From contig CM041465.1 in assembly GCA_023213395.1 (NCBI GenBank), forward strand, positions 112,661,741-112,725,740: DNA of 64,000 bases, read 5' to 3'. The stretch comes from Cycas panzhihuaensis (lineage: Eukaryota; Cycadophyta). The notes beneath the pieces were generated by a model, which was given only the letters and a program-made list of their open reading frames with translations, had not been told where the DNA came from and did no database searches. Below are positions 1 to 12,678 of this stretch, one piece after another; the stretch's first letter is position 1; every line of letters starts with the position of its first letter. Position numbers and translations under genes: made by a program.

Positions 1-2310
1 GCTTTAATTGGACCTAAACTAAATATCTCTTAACTAGCAGTATGTTTCCTTAGTTTCAAGTCTAAGATAAGAGACAAGAAGCCTAAGAGAACCTAAGGGA
101 CAACCTTTTCCAACTCATGAGAAGGATTCTCCACCTAATTATGCCATTTAATTAAGATATAAATGAAGTGATAAAAGGCTAGGATGAAAGTAGGGTGGTT
201 GAATCCATTAGCCTACATAATCAGATGGAGAAGTTATAAATTTAAGATTACACTAACAATGTATCGTGTTTCCTTCATAGGGACTTCTTTCCTCCTTTCA
301 TATCAACCTTTTAAGTTTTACTAAAATGAAGGAAAAGGGTTAAGTGATGGAGAGGTTTTCTCTTTTCTATTATTATTTTTTAATTTAAATGAAATGAAAT
401 CATAGGAGCAAACAATGAAACTACAAGATCTATCCACCTTCTTTTCAATAAGTAAATAAGAAAACTAAACATGTATGCAACATATTTTTTTTTAATAAAA
501 TGAAGCATACTAAAATAAAAAAGAAACCATTTCCTCTAGATGTAATATACACTTTTCAGTTAGAAAGGCAAATATAAAATGCAACTAACATAACATGCAA
601 CTACATGTAGAAATTGATAAGAGATCAAATAGTATACAATGTTTATATGAAGCTTTTATTTTAATCACATGTTATTTTCTATTTTGGAAAATGATTTGAA
701 GAGAAAAAGAGAGATTTTAAACATATATTTCTAGTATTATGAATGATATTTAATCCATAAAAATTGCATGCAAGCAACCATAATCAAATTACCACCCAAA
801 AATAAATGATAAATTAAAAAAATATAGATATTCTATCACAAACAAAGTCTTTTAGATTCCATAGGATCCTTTAATCTAATATGATATGATCACATAAAAG
901 ATATATCATTCATATATTTAGGTTTCTTTCCTTAACTAAGAAGAAAATGAAGAGAAATAAGTCAAATAGGATAATATTAATAACTTATGTAATCTCTACT
1001 ATAATGATGAATTTCTACCTTAGAATGGCTTTCCCTCTTCCAAATATGTTCGAACTTCTTCAATCTTTCTTTTAAAACCAACAAGGAAAAGAAGAAACAC
1101 ATAACAGATAGATCAACAATAGCCACAAACAAGTAAAAGTAAAACAAGATCACTTGGGGACTTAAATAGCTGAAAAAGAATAGGAGAGTGTAGTTATTTA
1201 TTTAGTGAAAAGATGATTATTATTCACAATAGTCTACCTCTATTTCTCCCACAAAGGGCTAACCTTTCATCCTAGTTACCAATAAAACATTTCTAATAAA
1301 AATGTCTTAGATATCGATAAGAATAGAGGAACAATTCTAATTATAAATAGTCACCAAAAGAAAAGGAGAATTGCAAGAAACTAAAAAAGAAAGCTCTTAT
1401 CAAGCATAAGAATTTTGAAGCTGAAGGAACTTGTAAGAAACCATATACTTTATAAGCAATAGCTACCTAGATTTGTAGAATAATAAATTAGCAAAAATAG
1501 AGCTTCAAAAATCTTCTTCTAGGTTTGACTTTCTCTTCAAATTAGTTTTCCAAATAATAACAACAAAAGAATCTCTCAAAATCTCTAGAAAACATACCCA
1601 AAGCTTGATCTCTAACACATCAATCTCATGAATGATACATCACACTAGGGTTTCAAAAGCTTCTAGACAAGAAAGAGGTAGGTTTCCATTAAATCTAAGT
1701 AGTGACATGTAAAAGTAGCATGCTAAAAAAAAATTGCATGCATGACAGTCAAAAATGTGATCGAGCATATTTTATGAATAACCAAAAACATAATCTTCTT
1801 CATAAAATGCAATTGATTATATTTTTAGTATGACCAAAAATGCAATGAATCAGGAAATCAAATTAACTCATTGAAAAGTCAAAAAGAGTGATTTTCATTA
1901 AACATTTTAAGAACAAATAACTTAATTAATAAGAAAAATAGCCCAAAGAAGATGAAAACAATAAGCACAAGTCTGAAATAATGAAAATGAGATCATTGAA
2001 AGACAAAATGAAGATAGAAAAGTGAGATAAACAAATGTTCTAAATGAAACTTGAGTCAAAATAATTACAAAGGGAGAACTAATTGCCATACTTATCACTC
2101 ATCGACAGGTGAAAGAACATAATAATATAACCATCATCATTTAACATACATCATCAATGAAATTAATGTGATATTTCATCAAAACATGGCCTAATACAAT
2201 ATGAAACCAAACCTTAAGTCAATCATGTTTATATGAAATAATATAAAAAACCTGCTAAAAGTGATAAGGATGAATGGGAGGCCAGGTTTTAGTAAAATAA
2301 ACTTATTGAT
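1..2310 (+). repeat. R repeat, copy 1 (unclassified, about 2.3 kb visible)
   Basis: This AT-rich stretch is collinear with 14451-15713 plus 23218-24300 in the same orientation, and with the reverse complement of 5669-8475. Shared landmarks are 'aaaagggttaagtgat' near 335, 'caagatctatcc' near 424 and the 'tgcatgcatgacagt' block near 1733. No reading frame of note was recognised. The left end lies outside the window, and similarity to the other copies fades near 2300. Size and copy number suggest a long LTR or a non-coding LTR-type element, but no PBS/PPT pair was found, so the class is open. Confidence 0.6.
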
Positions 2311-2909
2311 TATTAAAGTTTGTTAATTTACCTTTAATAATGATGACATCCCTTTGTATATCATTTGTCAAGTTTCAATATATCAAGTTTATATTTACAC
2401 AATGATATAATAGATTATCACATATCGTTATGAGTGGCATAAATATATTGAGTTGTCTATGTTAATTTAATGGTAATATGAGGCATGTATCAGATAATGA
2501 GGTGATGATATATGAGGCTTGATATGTAGTAATGTTTAATAATGATAGAAGTGTTTATTGGGCACTCTATTGGTAATTCTTTGGTGACATTTACTGATGA
2601 TATATACTTATTATATGTATTAGTATAAGAGTATTTATAGGTATGAAAAAACAAGTTTAATAGCCATGAAAGGATGAGTTTTAAGGGCAACGACATATTG
2701 GGTGAGTTATCAAGGTAGTGAAATTCACTAATTGATAATAGGACATATAATGGGCGAGGGTTATCAATGTCAGTTAATGTTTTATAATTGATAGTAGGGT
2801 AAGATAAGGGTGTATACAAAGATACCTAAGTTTTAGTGCAAATATTATTTAATATGGTTATGGATCATTACACAGATTACTATACTGGTGTGGTTTATTC
2901 ATTAAAGTA
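2311..2909. other. AT-rich spacer, nothing recognised
   Basis: Between the end of R copy 1 and the copia LTR I see only AT-rich sequence. A 109-codon open frame on the minus strand here has AT-driven composition (Asn, Ile, Tyr, Ser) and no family resemblance, so it is not called. Confidence 0.5.
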
Positions 2910-3558
2910 TGTTAAGAAACTATTGATCTAAATAACTAAATCTACCACCAAGATGTATTCTATTTTATAACAAGAATAATATTTGAAACTATAATTAAAT
3001 GCAAATACATAAACCAAAGATCACTCAACACATACATATAAAAAATATAATCATTACCAAGTACACCAAATTTAATGTGATAAAACCCTAGTAGGGTGCT
3101 ATGGAAACATCCACATAGAAAAGGTATCAAGATTTATTGATCAAGAATGGAAATCTATACAATAGCTACCACAGAGTTCTAATAGCAATAATAACAACAA
3201 CCTTCGAGTAAAAAATTATCTAATTTAGGTTATATGAAGAGTGTCATAAGAAGGTACAAAATATCAATTATCAGATCTAGGGACTTTTTAATGAATGACT
3301 CCAATTCTCTTTACTGTTTGATAGGTTTTAAATCTTAAATTTTACTTTAGGGACTATTGCCCTTGAACCCCCATTCTTGGAGGGATGGGTAGTTCTAACC
3401 CCTCCTCTTGCACTCTCTTGGCTAAGGGGGGATCCCTCCCTCCTTTAGATCCCCGCCCCTACCCCTCCCCTGCCCCTAAGAAATGTTAGTGGGAAAAACC
3501 ACATAAAAAATAAGTCAAAATTTTAGCCTCTTTATATATTGTTGTTACATACCCAACA
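2910..3558 (-). repeat. 3' LTR of a truncated Copia-1 relict
   Basis: The reverse complement aligns along its length with the two Copia-1 LTRs at 26658-27315 and 62835-63492, including the segment around 'aaaccctagtagggtgctatggaaac' near 3083. It begins 'tgtta' (2910) and ends 'cccaaca' (3558), matching the TG...CA ends of the family. The polypurine tract follows directly on the internal side. Its length (649 bp) is close to the 658 bp of the complete copy. Confidence 0.85.
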
Positions 3559-5668
3559 ATCTCCACCTTGACAATAATTTTACTTGATACCTTCCTTGAA
3601 CCATTCATAACCTTTCCTATAAGCCAAGAGAAGCTAATCACTATTTAATATTATCTAGTAGTACTGGTTTAGTGAACATATCTATATAATTCTACTAAGT
3701 ATGAACCTTCTTGAGTGCTACTGTACTTGCTTCAATAACTTGTCTCACAAAGTGATATTTGAGTGCAATATGCTTTGTCCTACTATGATAAGTTAGAATC
3801 TTGGCTAAGTAAATGCTACATTGAATATCATAAAATATATTTATGTTATCTTATTCTCTCATAAGCTTACCTAATAGACCCCATAACCAAATTGCCTCCT
3901 TACAAGCATGTGTAGTAGTAATATACTCTACTTCTATAGTAAATAGAGTAATTATACTTTGAGGTTTAAACATCCAACTAATAGGACCAATTGCAAGAGT
4001 AAATACATAACTTGAAGTTGATCTTTTTTTATCGAAGTCTCTTATAAAATTTGAGTCTACATATCTATAAACTATATTACCTATACTACTAAAAGTGATG
4101 CAATAGTTACTTGTATCTTTTAAATACTAAAGCATCCATTTTACTACTACCTAATGCTCTTTACTTGGATTTATCATATATCTACTAACAACACCAACTG
4201 CATGTGAAATATCAAGTCTTGTACATACCATGACATACATTAAACTTCCCACTACACTAGAATAAGGTACATCAGACATATTCCTTTTCTTCTACACAAC
4301 TATGACTCAAACTTGAAGAAAACTTGATATGAGAAGCACAAGGGATATTAATAGGTTTAACATTCTCTATACCAAATCTAGTTAGTATCTTCTTCGCATA
4401 TTTCTATTATGATAACTAAAGCTTACTATTCTTCCTATCTCTATGTATCTTCATGCCTAATATTTATTTTACTACTTTGAGATCCTTCATGTCAAATGTC
4501 CTAGCCATTTGAGCCTTTAACCTATTGATTTTTGCTATACTTTTTCTTACCACAAGCATATCATCAACATATAATACCAAAATAATGAATAAGCTATTGT
4601 CTAAGGTTTTCAAATAAACACAATGATCATACTCACTTCATTTAAAATTTTAGTTTTCCATGAAGGAATCTAACTTCTTATACCATTGCCTAGGTGATTG
4701 TTTTAGGCTATACAAAGATTTCTTGAGCCTATAAATAAATCTATTATTTCTATCCTGTATAAAGCCTTTTAGCTATTCAATATATGTTTCCTCCTTTAAA
4801 TCCTCATATTAAAATTTTGTTTTAATATCTAATTAATCTAACTCTAAGTCATGTAAAGCCACTAATGCTAATACAACCCATATAGAAAGAAGCTTGATAA
4901 CTTATGAAAAAATTTTATGGAAATCTATACTTGCTTTTTGTGTAAAACCTTTTACTACTAATCTTGCCCTATATCTTTCTTTCCCTTCAATATCTATTTT
5001 CTTTTTATGGACCCACTTACAACCAATAGTTTTTCTACCTTATGGGAGTTCTATTAAGTCCCATAAGTTATTCTTCTCAAAGGCATCCATTTCTTCCTAC
5101 ATCACCCTTATCCACTTTTTACTGTAGAAATTATCCATTACTTCCTAATAACATGTAGGTTCTCCATCATTAGAGATTAAAGTAATAGAAATAGTTAGGA
5201 TCTTTTAGGAGGATTCTTGACTCATATAGATCCTTTTACAGATGGTTGAGGAGTATCCTCATATTCCTGTATTTCTCTTATAGGTTCATCTTCAAAACAC
5301 TCTTCCTTCTTTTCTACTTCTAATGATAGCCAGGTTTCAAACTTTACCTACTGATATTCTATTTTATGTTCCTATTTTGTCTTAATTTTTATAATGTCTA
5401 ATTTCTAGAAAGGATATTGATCAAATACCACATCTCTATTGATGATGATTTTATGGACAGTAGGATTCTAGAACCTGTATCCCTTAACTCCATCCTTATT
5501 ACCATACCCAATAAAGATGTATATTCTAGATTTTAGGTTTAATTTTGTATACTAACGTTTATTAGTTAAAACATAAACATCACAACCAAATATTTTTAAA
5601 TTTGTATAATCACATGGGAGTCTTGTCCATACCTCTTCAAAAATTTTGTAATCTATTACAACTAATGG
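3559..5668 (-). pseudogene. Copia-1 relict: RNase H, reverse transcriptase, part of integrase
   Basis: On the minus strand, after a polypurine tract (AAGGTGGAGA read in the element's direction, next to 3558), this region matches the pol gene of the complete Copia-1 copy at 60700-62834. Read backwards it gives RNase H (about 3600-4300), reverse transcriptase (about 4300-5150) and the end of integrase with the following linker (about 5150-5668). The RT catalytic motif YVDDM is still encoded at 4560-4571. Stops and frameshifts are spread throughout. Homology stops near 5668, where R copy 2 begins; protease, gag and the 5' LTR are not found beyond it, so the copy is 5'-truncated. Confidence 0.8.
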
Positions 5669-8475
5669 TGTCCCATTAATGAGCTTAAACTATGATAGAA
5701 GGCTTTGAAAAATCATCTACCAATGAGCTAAAACTATGGTAGTTAAAGGCTCTAAAAATCCACCTATTAATGAGCTTAAAAACTATGATAGTCCATCCTT
5801 TATACCCTAATAATAGGATTATCTTATAAACTTTGGTTAATAAGAGACAAACTATGACCAACTAGATTTTTAAGTCTCATCTAATTTGTGGGAATTTAAT
5901 ATTGATTTTTCATTGAGTGAGTGTAAGTCCAATCTATTTGGCTAAGCGCTTAGGTAATACCTCTTTAGTTTATCATCTTAGAGACGTGGAGATTTGTTTA
6001 ATTTAATTGTTGTATCTTTCATAGACTAGTTGACCATAATCTACATATTACATTCAAACCATTTATCTTATTAAGAAAATCCTTCACCGTGATCATTATC
6101 ACCTTTCACCATCCTACTCCTCTTTTGAAGTAGGAATTTCAAGTGCCAAGGAGACAAATGTTTCAAGTACTAAGGGGGGAAATGTTTCACCAAAACTTGG
6201 ACTTCAATTGATTCTCATTACCATTAACAACTACTTCTTCTTGATTACGTTTAATAACATTATTTAAGGTTTGTTTTATATTGTATTAGGGCATATTTTA
6301 ATGAAATTTGCTATTAATTTTTGGATGGTATATGTTCAATAATGATGATTGTATTATTATGTTTTTTCACTTACTGATGAGTGATAAATATAGTAATAAA
6401 ATCTATCATTTATGATCATTCCAACTTACAATTTTTCTTTTAACATTCTTTTATTTAACTCTTTTCTTTTGATTTCACCTTTAAATCATCTATCTTTCGC
6501 TATTTTTAGCCTTGTGCTTATAGATTTTACTTTTTTGGGGATACTTTTCCATTGATTAAGTCAGCTCCTATTCAAATTTTATAATAAAAATTAAATTTTA
6601 ACTTTTTAATTTATCACATTCTTAGTCCTACCAAAAAGGTGATTGATCACATTTTATTAATAAAGTTATATTTTTTGTAGTTAATAAAACATGATTGGTC
6701 ATGTTTTTTACTATCATGCATGTAATTTTTTTAATTAATATGCTAGTTTTACATGTTACCCCTTAGTTTTGATGGAAATTGATTCCATTTGTGCCTAGAA
6801 CCCTTTGAAACCCTAAGGTGATCATTTATTCAGATGATGATGTTCTTATTGCTAAGTTTTAGAAAGTTATTCCTAAGAAATTAAGAGATTTTTCTTGGTA
6901 ATTTTGGAGATATGTCTTAAAGAAAAAGTAAAGTCAAGGGAAGAAATCTAAAGTTCTATTTATTATCTTATTATTGTATGAATCTCAACTATTACTTCTT
7001 ATCAAGGTACTTGGTTTATTGTGATTTCTTAGCTTGAGGCTTTATATCCTTCGTAAAGTCTTATTCACTCTAGTTTCTTCTTGTTTGGCTATTCTTTTGA
7101 TGACTTTCTATGACTAGATTTAATTTTCTCCTCTTATTGACTTATGAGATACCTTCATCTACATTTTTCCTTTGGAAAAATTAGCTAAAAGATCAACCCT
7201 TTGTAGGAAAGAAGAATATACTATTTTGAAGAATGATTCATCTCTTCACTATAAAACATAACTACTCTCTCCTATTCTCTTTAGTTGTCTAGGTTTTTTA
7301 AGAGGTCCAATTTTATATTTTCTTTATTTTTTTGCTATTGTTGGGCTTATTCTTCATAGTTTTCTTCCTCTTCCATTCTTATTTAAGGAAATAATTGAGA
7401 AAGATTGATTATTTTTAAAGGGGAGATAACTATTCTGAACTTTTTAAAAGGGAGATAACTATTCTAAGGGAAGAATTTGTCACTAGAACAAAAAATTTCT
7501 AAAAATTTGTTGGTTTTATGCCTCTTGACTTTATGCTTTTTATTTTATCTCATTTCAAAAAAGAGATTTGGGTGTATGAATGATATATTTTTGTTATAAT
7601 TAACTTGCATGAGATTAAAGGATCCCATGGTGTTTAAAAGCTCCATGAGTGATAGAATCTCTTTGTGATACTAGTATATTATTTACTTGTGAGAAGTTTA
7701 ATTATGGTTGATTGCATGTAGCTTTCATGGACTGTATATTATTCTTGGTTATTAAAAATCATTTATGATATCTCTTATTTATTTTAAGATTATTATTTAA
7801 AAATTAAAATAATATATGAATGAGATGAAAAGCCTTCTATAAATATTGTATGTTGTTTTATCTTTCACCAAGTTGCATATAGAATTACATATCATAATAG
7901 TTACATTTTATGCTAGTTATCCTCATTGAAATAATGTGTTTTGCATCCTCTATTTTAGTGTGATTTATTTTCAAAAAAGATAAAAGAGGTTGCATGTGTG
8001 ATAAATTTTTCTTACTTGATTTGAAAATAAGGTAGTTAGATCGTATTATCTCTTTATCTATTTTTTGTATGTTTTCAATAGAGTAAAAATAACAAAAAAA
8101 AATAAAACATAGAATGAAAGACTTCCTATTACTTAACCCTTTTCTTTATTTTAGTAAAACTCAAAAGATTGAAATAATATAAATAAAGGAGTCCATAGGA
8201 TGGATAGAAGATAGATTGTTAGGATAATTATGAACTTAGAACTCCTATGCCTAATTGTATAGGCTAGTAGATTCTAGTGTGCCCCTTACATCCTAACCTT
8301 TCATTATTGTACTTATATCCAAATTAAACAACATAAACAAATGGAGACTCCTTCTTAGGAGTTGGAAATGATGGTCTTCTAATTCCTATAAGATTCTTAT
8401 ACCTTCTCTTAGACTTGAAATGGAGGAAACATAATGCTAGTTAAGAAATACTCGGTACAGGCCCAACTAAAATAT
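5669..8475 (-). repeat. R repeat, copy 2 (inverted)
   Basis: The reverse complement follows R copy 1 from its first bases (the 'cttaactagca' block, here near 8435) through the 'catgcatg' block near 6715 to the tandem units near 5680-5790. It also follows the 23218-24300 segment ('ctcctactcc' near 6115 against 'ggagtaggatgg' near 23902). About 2.8 kb. It abuts R copy 4 head-to-head at about 8475 and cuts Copia-1 relict sequence at its other end. No coding potential recognised. Confidence 0.6.
5676..5790. repeat. Short tandem repeat inside R (about 45-bp unit)
   Basis: The string 'aatgagct(t)aaa..actatg.tag' occurs three times about 45-55 bp apart (near 5679, 5725, 5770), separated by variants of 'ggctctaaaaatccacctatt'. 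The inverted counterpart at about 24205-24340 has three similar units ('agtttaagctcattaat'). The unit is imperfect and old. Confidence 0.6.
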
Positions 8476-8789
8476 GCTTGTTAGGACTAGGCTAAATACA
8501 CTTCAATGACATTGTGTTTCTTTTATTTTAGGTCAAGATCAAGGGATAAAGGAACCTATGGGAACCTAAGGACCACCTTTTACAACTCCTAAGAAGGAGT
8601 ATCTACTCATTTACACCATTTAATTTGAATGTGTATGTGATAACAAAAGGCTAGGATATAAGAAGAAGTTTTAGGATCCACTAGCTTACACAAATAAGTA
8701 GACACGATATAAGTCCAAAATTACACTGACAATATTTTTTGTATCTTTATTAGGGCCTCTTTTCCTTATATTATTTTAAATTTTTGGGT
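8476..8789 (+). repeat. R repeat, copy 4 (5' part only)
   Basis: The sequence repeats the start of R copy 1: 'gggaacctaaggaccacctttt' near 8559 against 'agaacctaagggacaacctttt' near 90, and 'aaaaggctaggat' near 8645 against 175. It stops abruptly at about 8789, where an LTR-like segment begins. With copy 2 it forms a head-to-head inverted pair. Confidence 0.6.
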
Positions 8790-9117
8790 TGAAGGATTTG
8801 GAATCATAGAGACAGAGCAGAGCAAAAATCAAATAATTAATCTATTGTATTGTATAAACATAACTAAATATTACATTCAATTCATATTTGAGAGCATGTA
8901 CAAATTTCCAAATGGAGGTGATATCAAAAGATACTAGGGTTTGTCACCCCAATAAATATATAGTTTGAGAGAGGAGGGAAACCTTCTCAACCTCCAAAAT
9001 TTAAAATATATTAAAATAATGCTCAACTAAAGTAACACTTAACCTTACCTTACCTTCACATGCGTACACTCAGATGTGTAAATTGTGGGAGTGGGTTGAT
9101 GAACATTAACCCTAGCA
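8790..9117 (-). repeat. Candidate solo or 3' LTR (328 bp)
   Basis: The segment starts TGAAGG, ends CTAGCA, and is followed by the pyrimidine run 'ttctctcccttaatgg' (9118-9133), which reads as a polypurine tract on the minus strand. It interrupts R copy 4. No second copy of this LTR was seen in the window, so the assignment rests on terminal dinucleotides and the PPT alone. Confidence 0.4.
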
Positions 9118-9133
9118 TTCTCTCCCTTAATGG

Positions 9134-12100
9134 TCATCATGAACATCTTTATTTTTTCTTGAACTTGTAGTACATGTATTTGAGGTAGACTTTGAGTGAT
9201 TACTTGAATAAATGTCCTTTCACTTTGTCTTCATCTTTATACATCATTATCCTTGTATAGTGGTTTCTTTCTATATGATATAGTTCAAATGATCTCTAAG
9301 TAAGTGTGACTTGCTTCGAATGAAGAAGAGTGGCTAAATCCTCTACTTTAACTTTTTGATTCTTTATTACAACATCATCATGTGCATCAATGTGATCATT
9401 CATTTGATGTGAGTCTTCAACATTAGTCTTTTCAATATAAAATACTTGCTCTAATATCTATCTCATATGTAAATCATCATCATAATTAAATTCATTCACA
9501 TCGAGGGTTTCTCCACCATAAATAGATTCTAGTATATCCTAAATGGATTTAATATAGTTAAATCACTAACATAAATGAATGTATTATCTTTGATTATACT
9601 AAAGATTAAAGCTATGATTTCATTATCCTTTCTTAAGTTTTCTTTAAAATTTTCTTCTTCCCCTTAGTAACCATATGCAACAAATTTCTAAATGTCTTTT
9701 GCAATAAGAAATACTTTTAATAATCCTTTACATATATGAAAATTAGTCCCATCAAGTATGGGAATTAGCACATCATCAAAATAAAATCCCATTTGAAATG
9801 CATTTTAGTTTATGAGCTCAAATAAGTAAATGAAGACCTTAAATATATGAATAACATAAAATGGATAATAAGTGCTTTTCAATACATATGAATCCCTTAA
9901 TCATGGTAGGTGAGTAATGTGATCAAATGCATATCTTTTAAGTCAAAAGGTTTCCATTTGCATGGAACTAAATCAATTAATACTTTTATGAAAGCAAGGA
10001 TCTATATGCTCCTTTAAGTTTTAACAATACAAATCTGAAATCTAATTATATTTAATGATGAAATGATAGATATTCAATAATATTCTTAAACTAAGATTAA
10101 ATCTTCCAAAGCTAAGGAGTAGCTAAAGAAAAAATAAATGACCTTTATCAATGTAAAATGAAGTATGTTAGATTATAAAGATGATTAGCTATCCTTTTGA
10201 AAGTAGTAAAAAAACTAAAAACTTGAAGTGTAATCTTTAGTTTAGATGATAGAAATATTTAAAAATAACAAGTTCCCACAAGGAAATATAGAAAATGAGT
10301 AACTATAATACAAATTATACCTATTTGTTAAGGTAGCTCCACTTAGCTTGAAGTACTAAAAATCTAGCTTCTTGCTATAAAAAGGACTTGAAAAATGCAA
10401 ACAAAGAATAATAATAGCTTCAAGAATAAATTGTTACTGATCAATAATGTAGATATAACTCTTTTGATACAATGTAATACTAAGAAAGTTATAGGATAAT
10501 GCCTATAAGGACTGAACAAGAAGCTAAAGGTAGCTAGCTTCAAACACCTACCAAATAATGTCAAATTTGAGTAAAAACTATTTCAAACTAAAGAATATTA
10601 AATAACCTTTTTGATAGATTTAACTGTTTGGGTAACTAATTCTTGAAACTCAAGATTTTAAAGAATAGATGTAAAGACCCTTTTTAGGTCTTGAATAGGA
10701 GCTGTGAGGATAAAATACTATAAAAATCAAATTATAACTTTATGAAATATGTAAAACTATTCACATATAGATTAAAGACCTTTTAATGAGACTTATGCCA
10801 AAAAATCTTGAAGAAAATGCTTCAAAAAATGTTGAATAATAAAGAACTGGGTTTAATTAAGTGCCTTAAATTTACTAGCCTAAAATATCTACAAAACAAC
10901 TTCAAATAAATTTTTAAAATATTTCAACAGGAAGAGGGCTAAACCAACTTTCCAACAAAGCTGACAATTTAGAAAATAGATATCAGACAAGGAAGTTATA
11001 GTGAAAATAATAAAGGGACCTCTTTATCGTTATTAAAATGGAGGTTAAAAAGATAGATGGCTTCAAACTATTAAAACTTGATCAAATTAGCTCTAAATCT
11101 AAAAAATGACTAGTCCACAGTGAAGCTTGTGAAGTTATAATTGTGACTAGTCCCGATTACCATTTTTCAATGAAGCTTCATTAGTCCCTTTATTAAGCAG
11201 CTTATGGTCACATGAAGGTTAAGAACTGGGGGCTAATTGTCTAAAAGGGGCCAAGGACTTAAACAAATGTGCAGACGCCAAGAGGAATGTAATACAATTA
11301 AATTTGTTTTAACTTTATAGCAAAAATAATGTTTATAATATTGTGAACTATCGTTGCTACCATCGTGATCATGCAGAGGTCAAAACAAGCAATCAAAATT
11401 ATTGAAAATTGATCGAAGAGCACTAGATCAAGGGCACTAATGGTCCATGATGATGGATCAATGAAGAAGTTAAAAAAAAAAAAACTTAATTTCTAGATAA
11501 TAAAAAATAAAAAATAGTGTTAACAATGCTCAGACACCGTGGAGGTACAGAGAGGGATAGGTGACTTTGGGCACACTAGGACCAATCAAACAAAGTTAAG
11601 ATTAATCAAAGGTAAGCTAGAAGGCTCTAAGTATTAATAGTAGTGGATTAGAGATAAAAATAAGTAAAAAAATATGACTTTCAAAGTGAAACAATAAAAG
11701 GAGCAGCATGATTAAGTTGTACGACCTCAGAGAGGGAAAAACAAATTCCAAATCTATTCTAACATGGGTGCAAGGTCTGGGCACCTATGAATCTTTAAAA
11801 AAAATAAAAATAAAATGGTAAAGAACTCAGAATAAATAAATACAAAGTAGGCAGTGGGGTTTGAGTAGCCAGTGAGAGTATCTGGCGGTCTGACGAGAAT
11901 ATCTCTACTTAGAGTGGATGAAACAAGGTGTCATTTCCTTCATTATGTAGTTGACCTGACTATGATTGAAATGAGTAGTCAATTAATATAATTCAAGCAC
12001 CGATTTAAGAGTTGGAGTCCTTTCAAGTTCTAGTTACTTTATGGACCAAAAAATGAACTAAAACTTTTGAAAAAATCAATGAAAACTTTAGAAAAAATTG

Positions 12101-12280
12101 TTATATCTTGAATACCCAGTATAAAAGTGACTTTGTTATACAAGAAATGGGATTAAAACTTCCACAGAGTATAAAAACATCAAACAGAGGCCACTCTCGA
12201 TTAATATATCAAATATTCAAATAAACTCTAAAGTAGACTTTAGTATATGAAATAATAATCAATAAGATTTACAATATGGG
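9134..12280. other. AT-rich decayed DNA, no gene recognised
   Basis: This 3-kb stretch may be the degraded inside of the minus-strand element whose LTR candidate is at 8790-9117, but no retroelement protein motif could be read in any frame. Around 11520-11900 it is locally more G+C-rich, with short repeated phrases of the 'cagacaccgtgg' / 'gcaaggtctgggcacc' kind. No RNA gene was recognised. Confidence 0.4.
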
Positions 12281-12678
12281 CTTGCCATTGATGCACCATG
12301 CACTCTAATACTAAATGAAGGATGTGGAGGTGTAGAGAAGGACTACAATGGTGAGACCATCGTGCGTAAGTTAACATTATCTATTAAATCTTTTATGATG
12401 TTAAAAAATACTAGAGAGGTATTCCCACCTCATTTATAGGATATTTAAGGGAGGCAACAATCGCCTCAACCTGACTTGCACATTATCCAATGTAAATTTA
12501 AATTAATATTAAAAAATATAATTAAAACTACAAACACATACCTTAAAAATAGTACGTCAGCATATGGAGGCTCTAGGTGGCTCAATGTGCAGCTTTAGGT
12601 GCCCTAGGGAGCCCCAAAGATGGCTTTGAGGGGCCCTAAGTACATAACCTCATAGGAACATTAGGGATTATCCCAACA
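12280..12678 (-). repeat. Partial 3' LTR of Copia-2
   Basis: The right end is clear: 'cccaaca' at 12672-12678, so the LTR begins TGTTGGG on the minus strand, directly followed by the polypurine tract at 12679-12692 (element sense ATTATGGGGGAGAA). A TATA-like CCTATAAATG lies on the minus strand at about 12430-12441 and could be the LTR promoter. The other LTR is missing from the window, so the left limit is a guess. Confidence 0.5.

Noticed and set aside
2490-2819. 109-codon minus-strand frame as a possible host gene.
   Set aside because: Composition is that of AT-rich random DNA, with no motif and no related copy.
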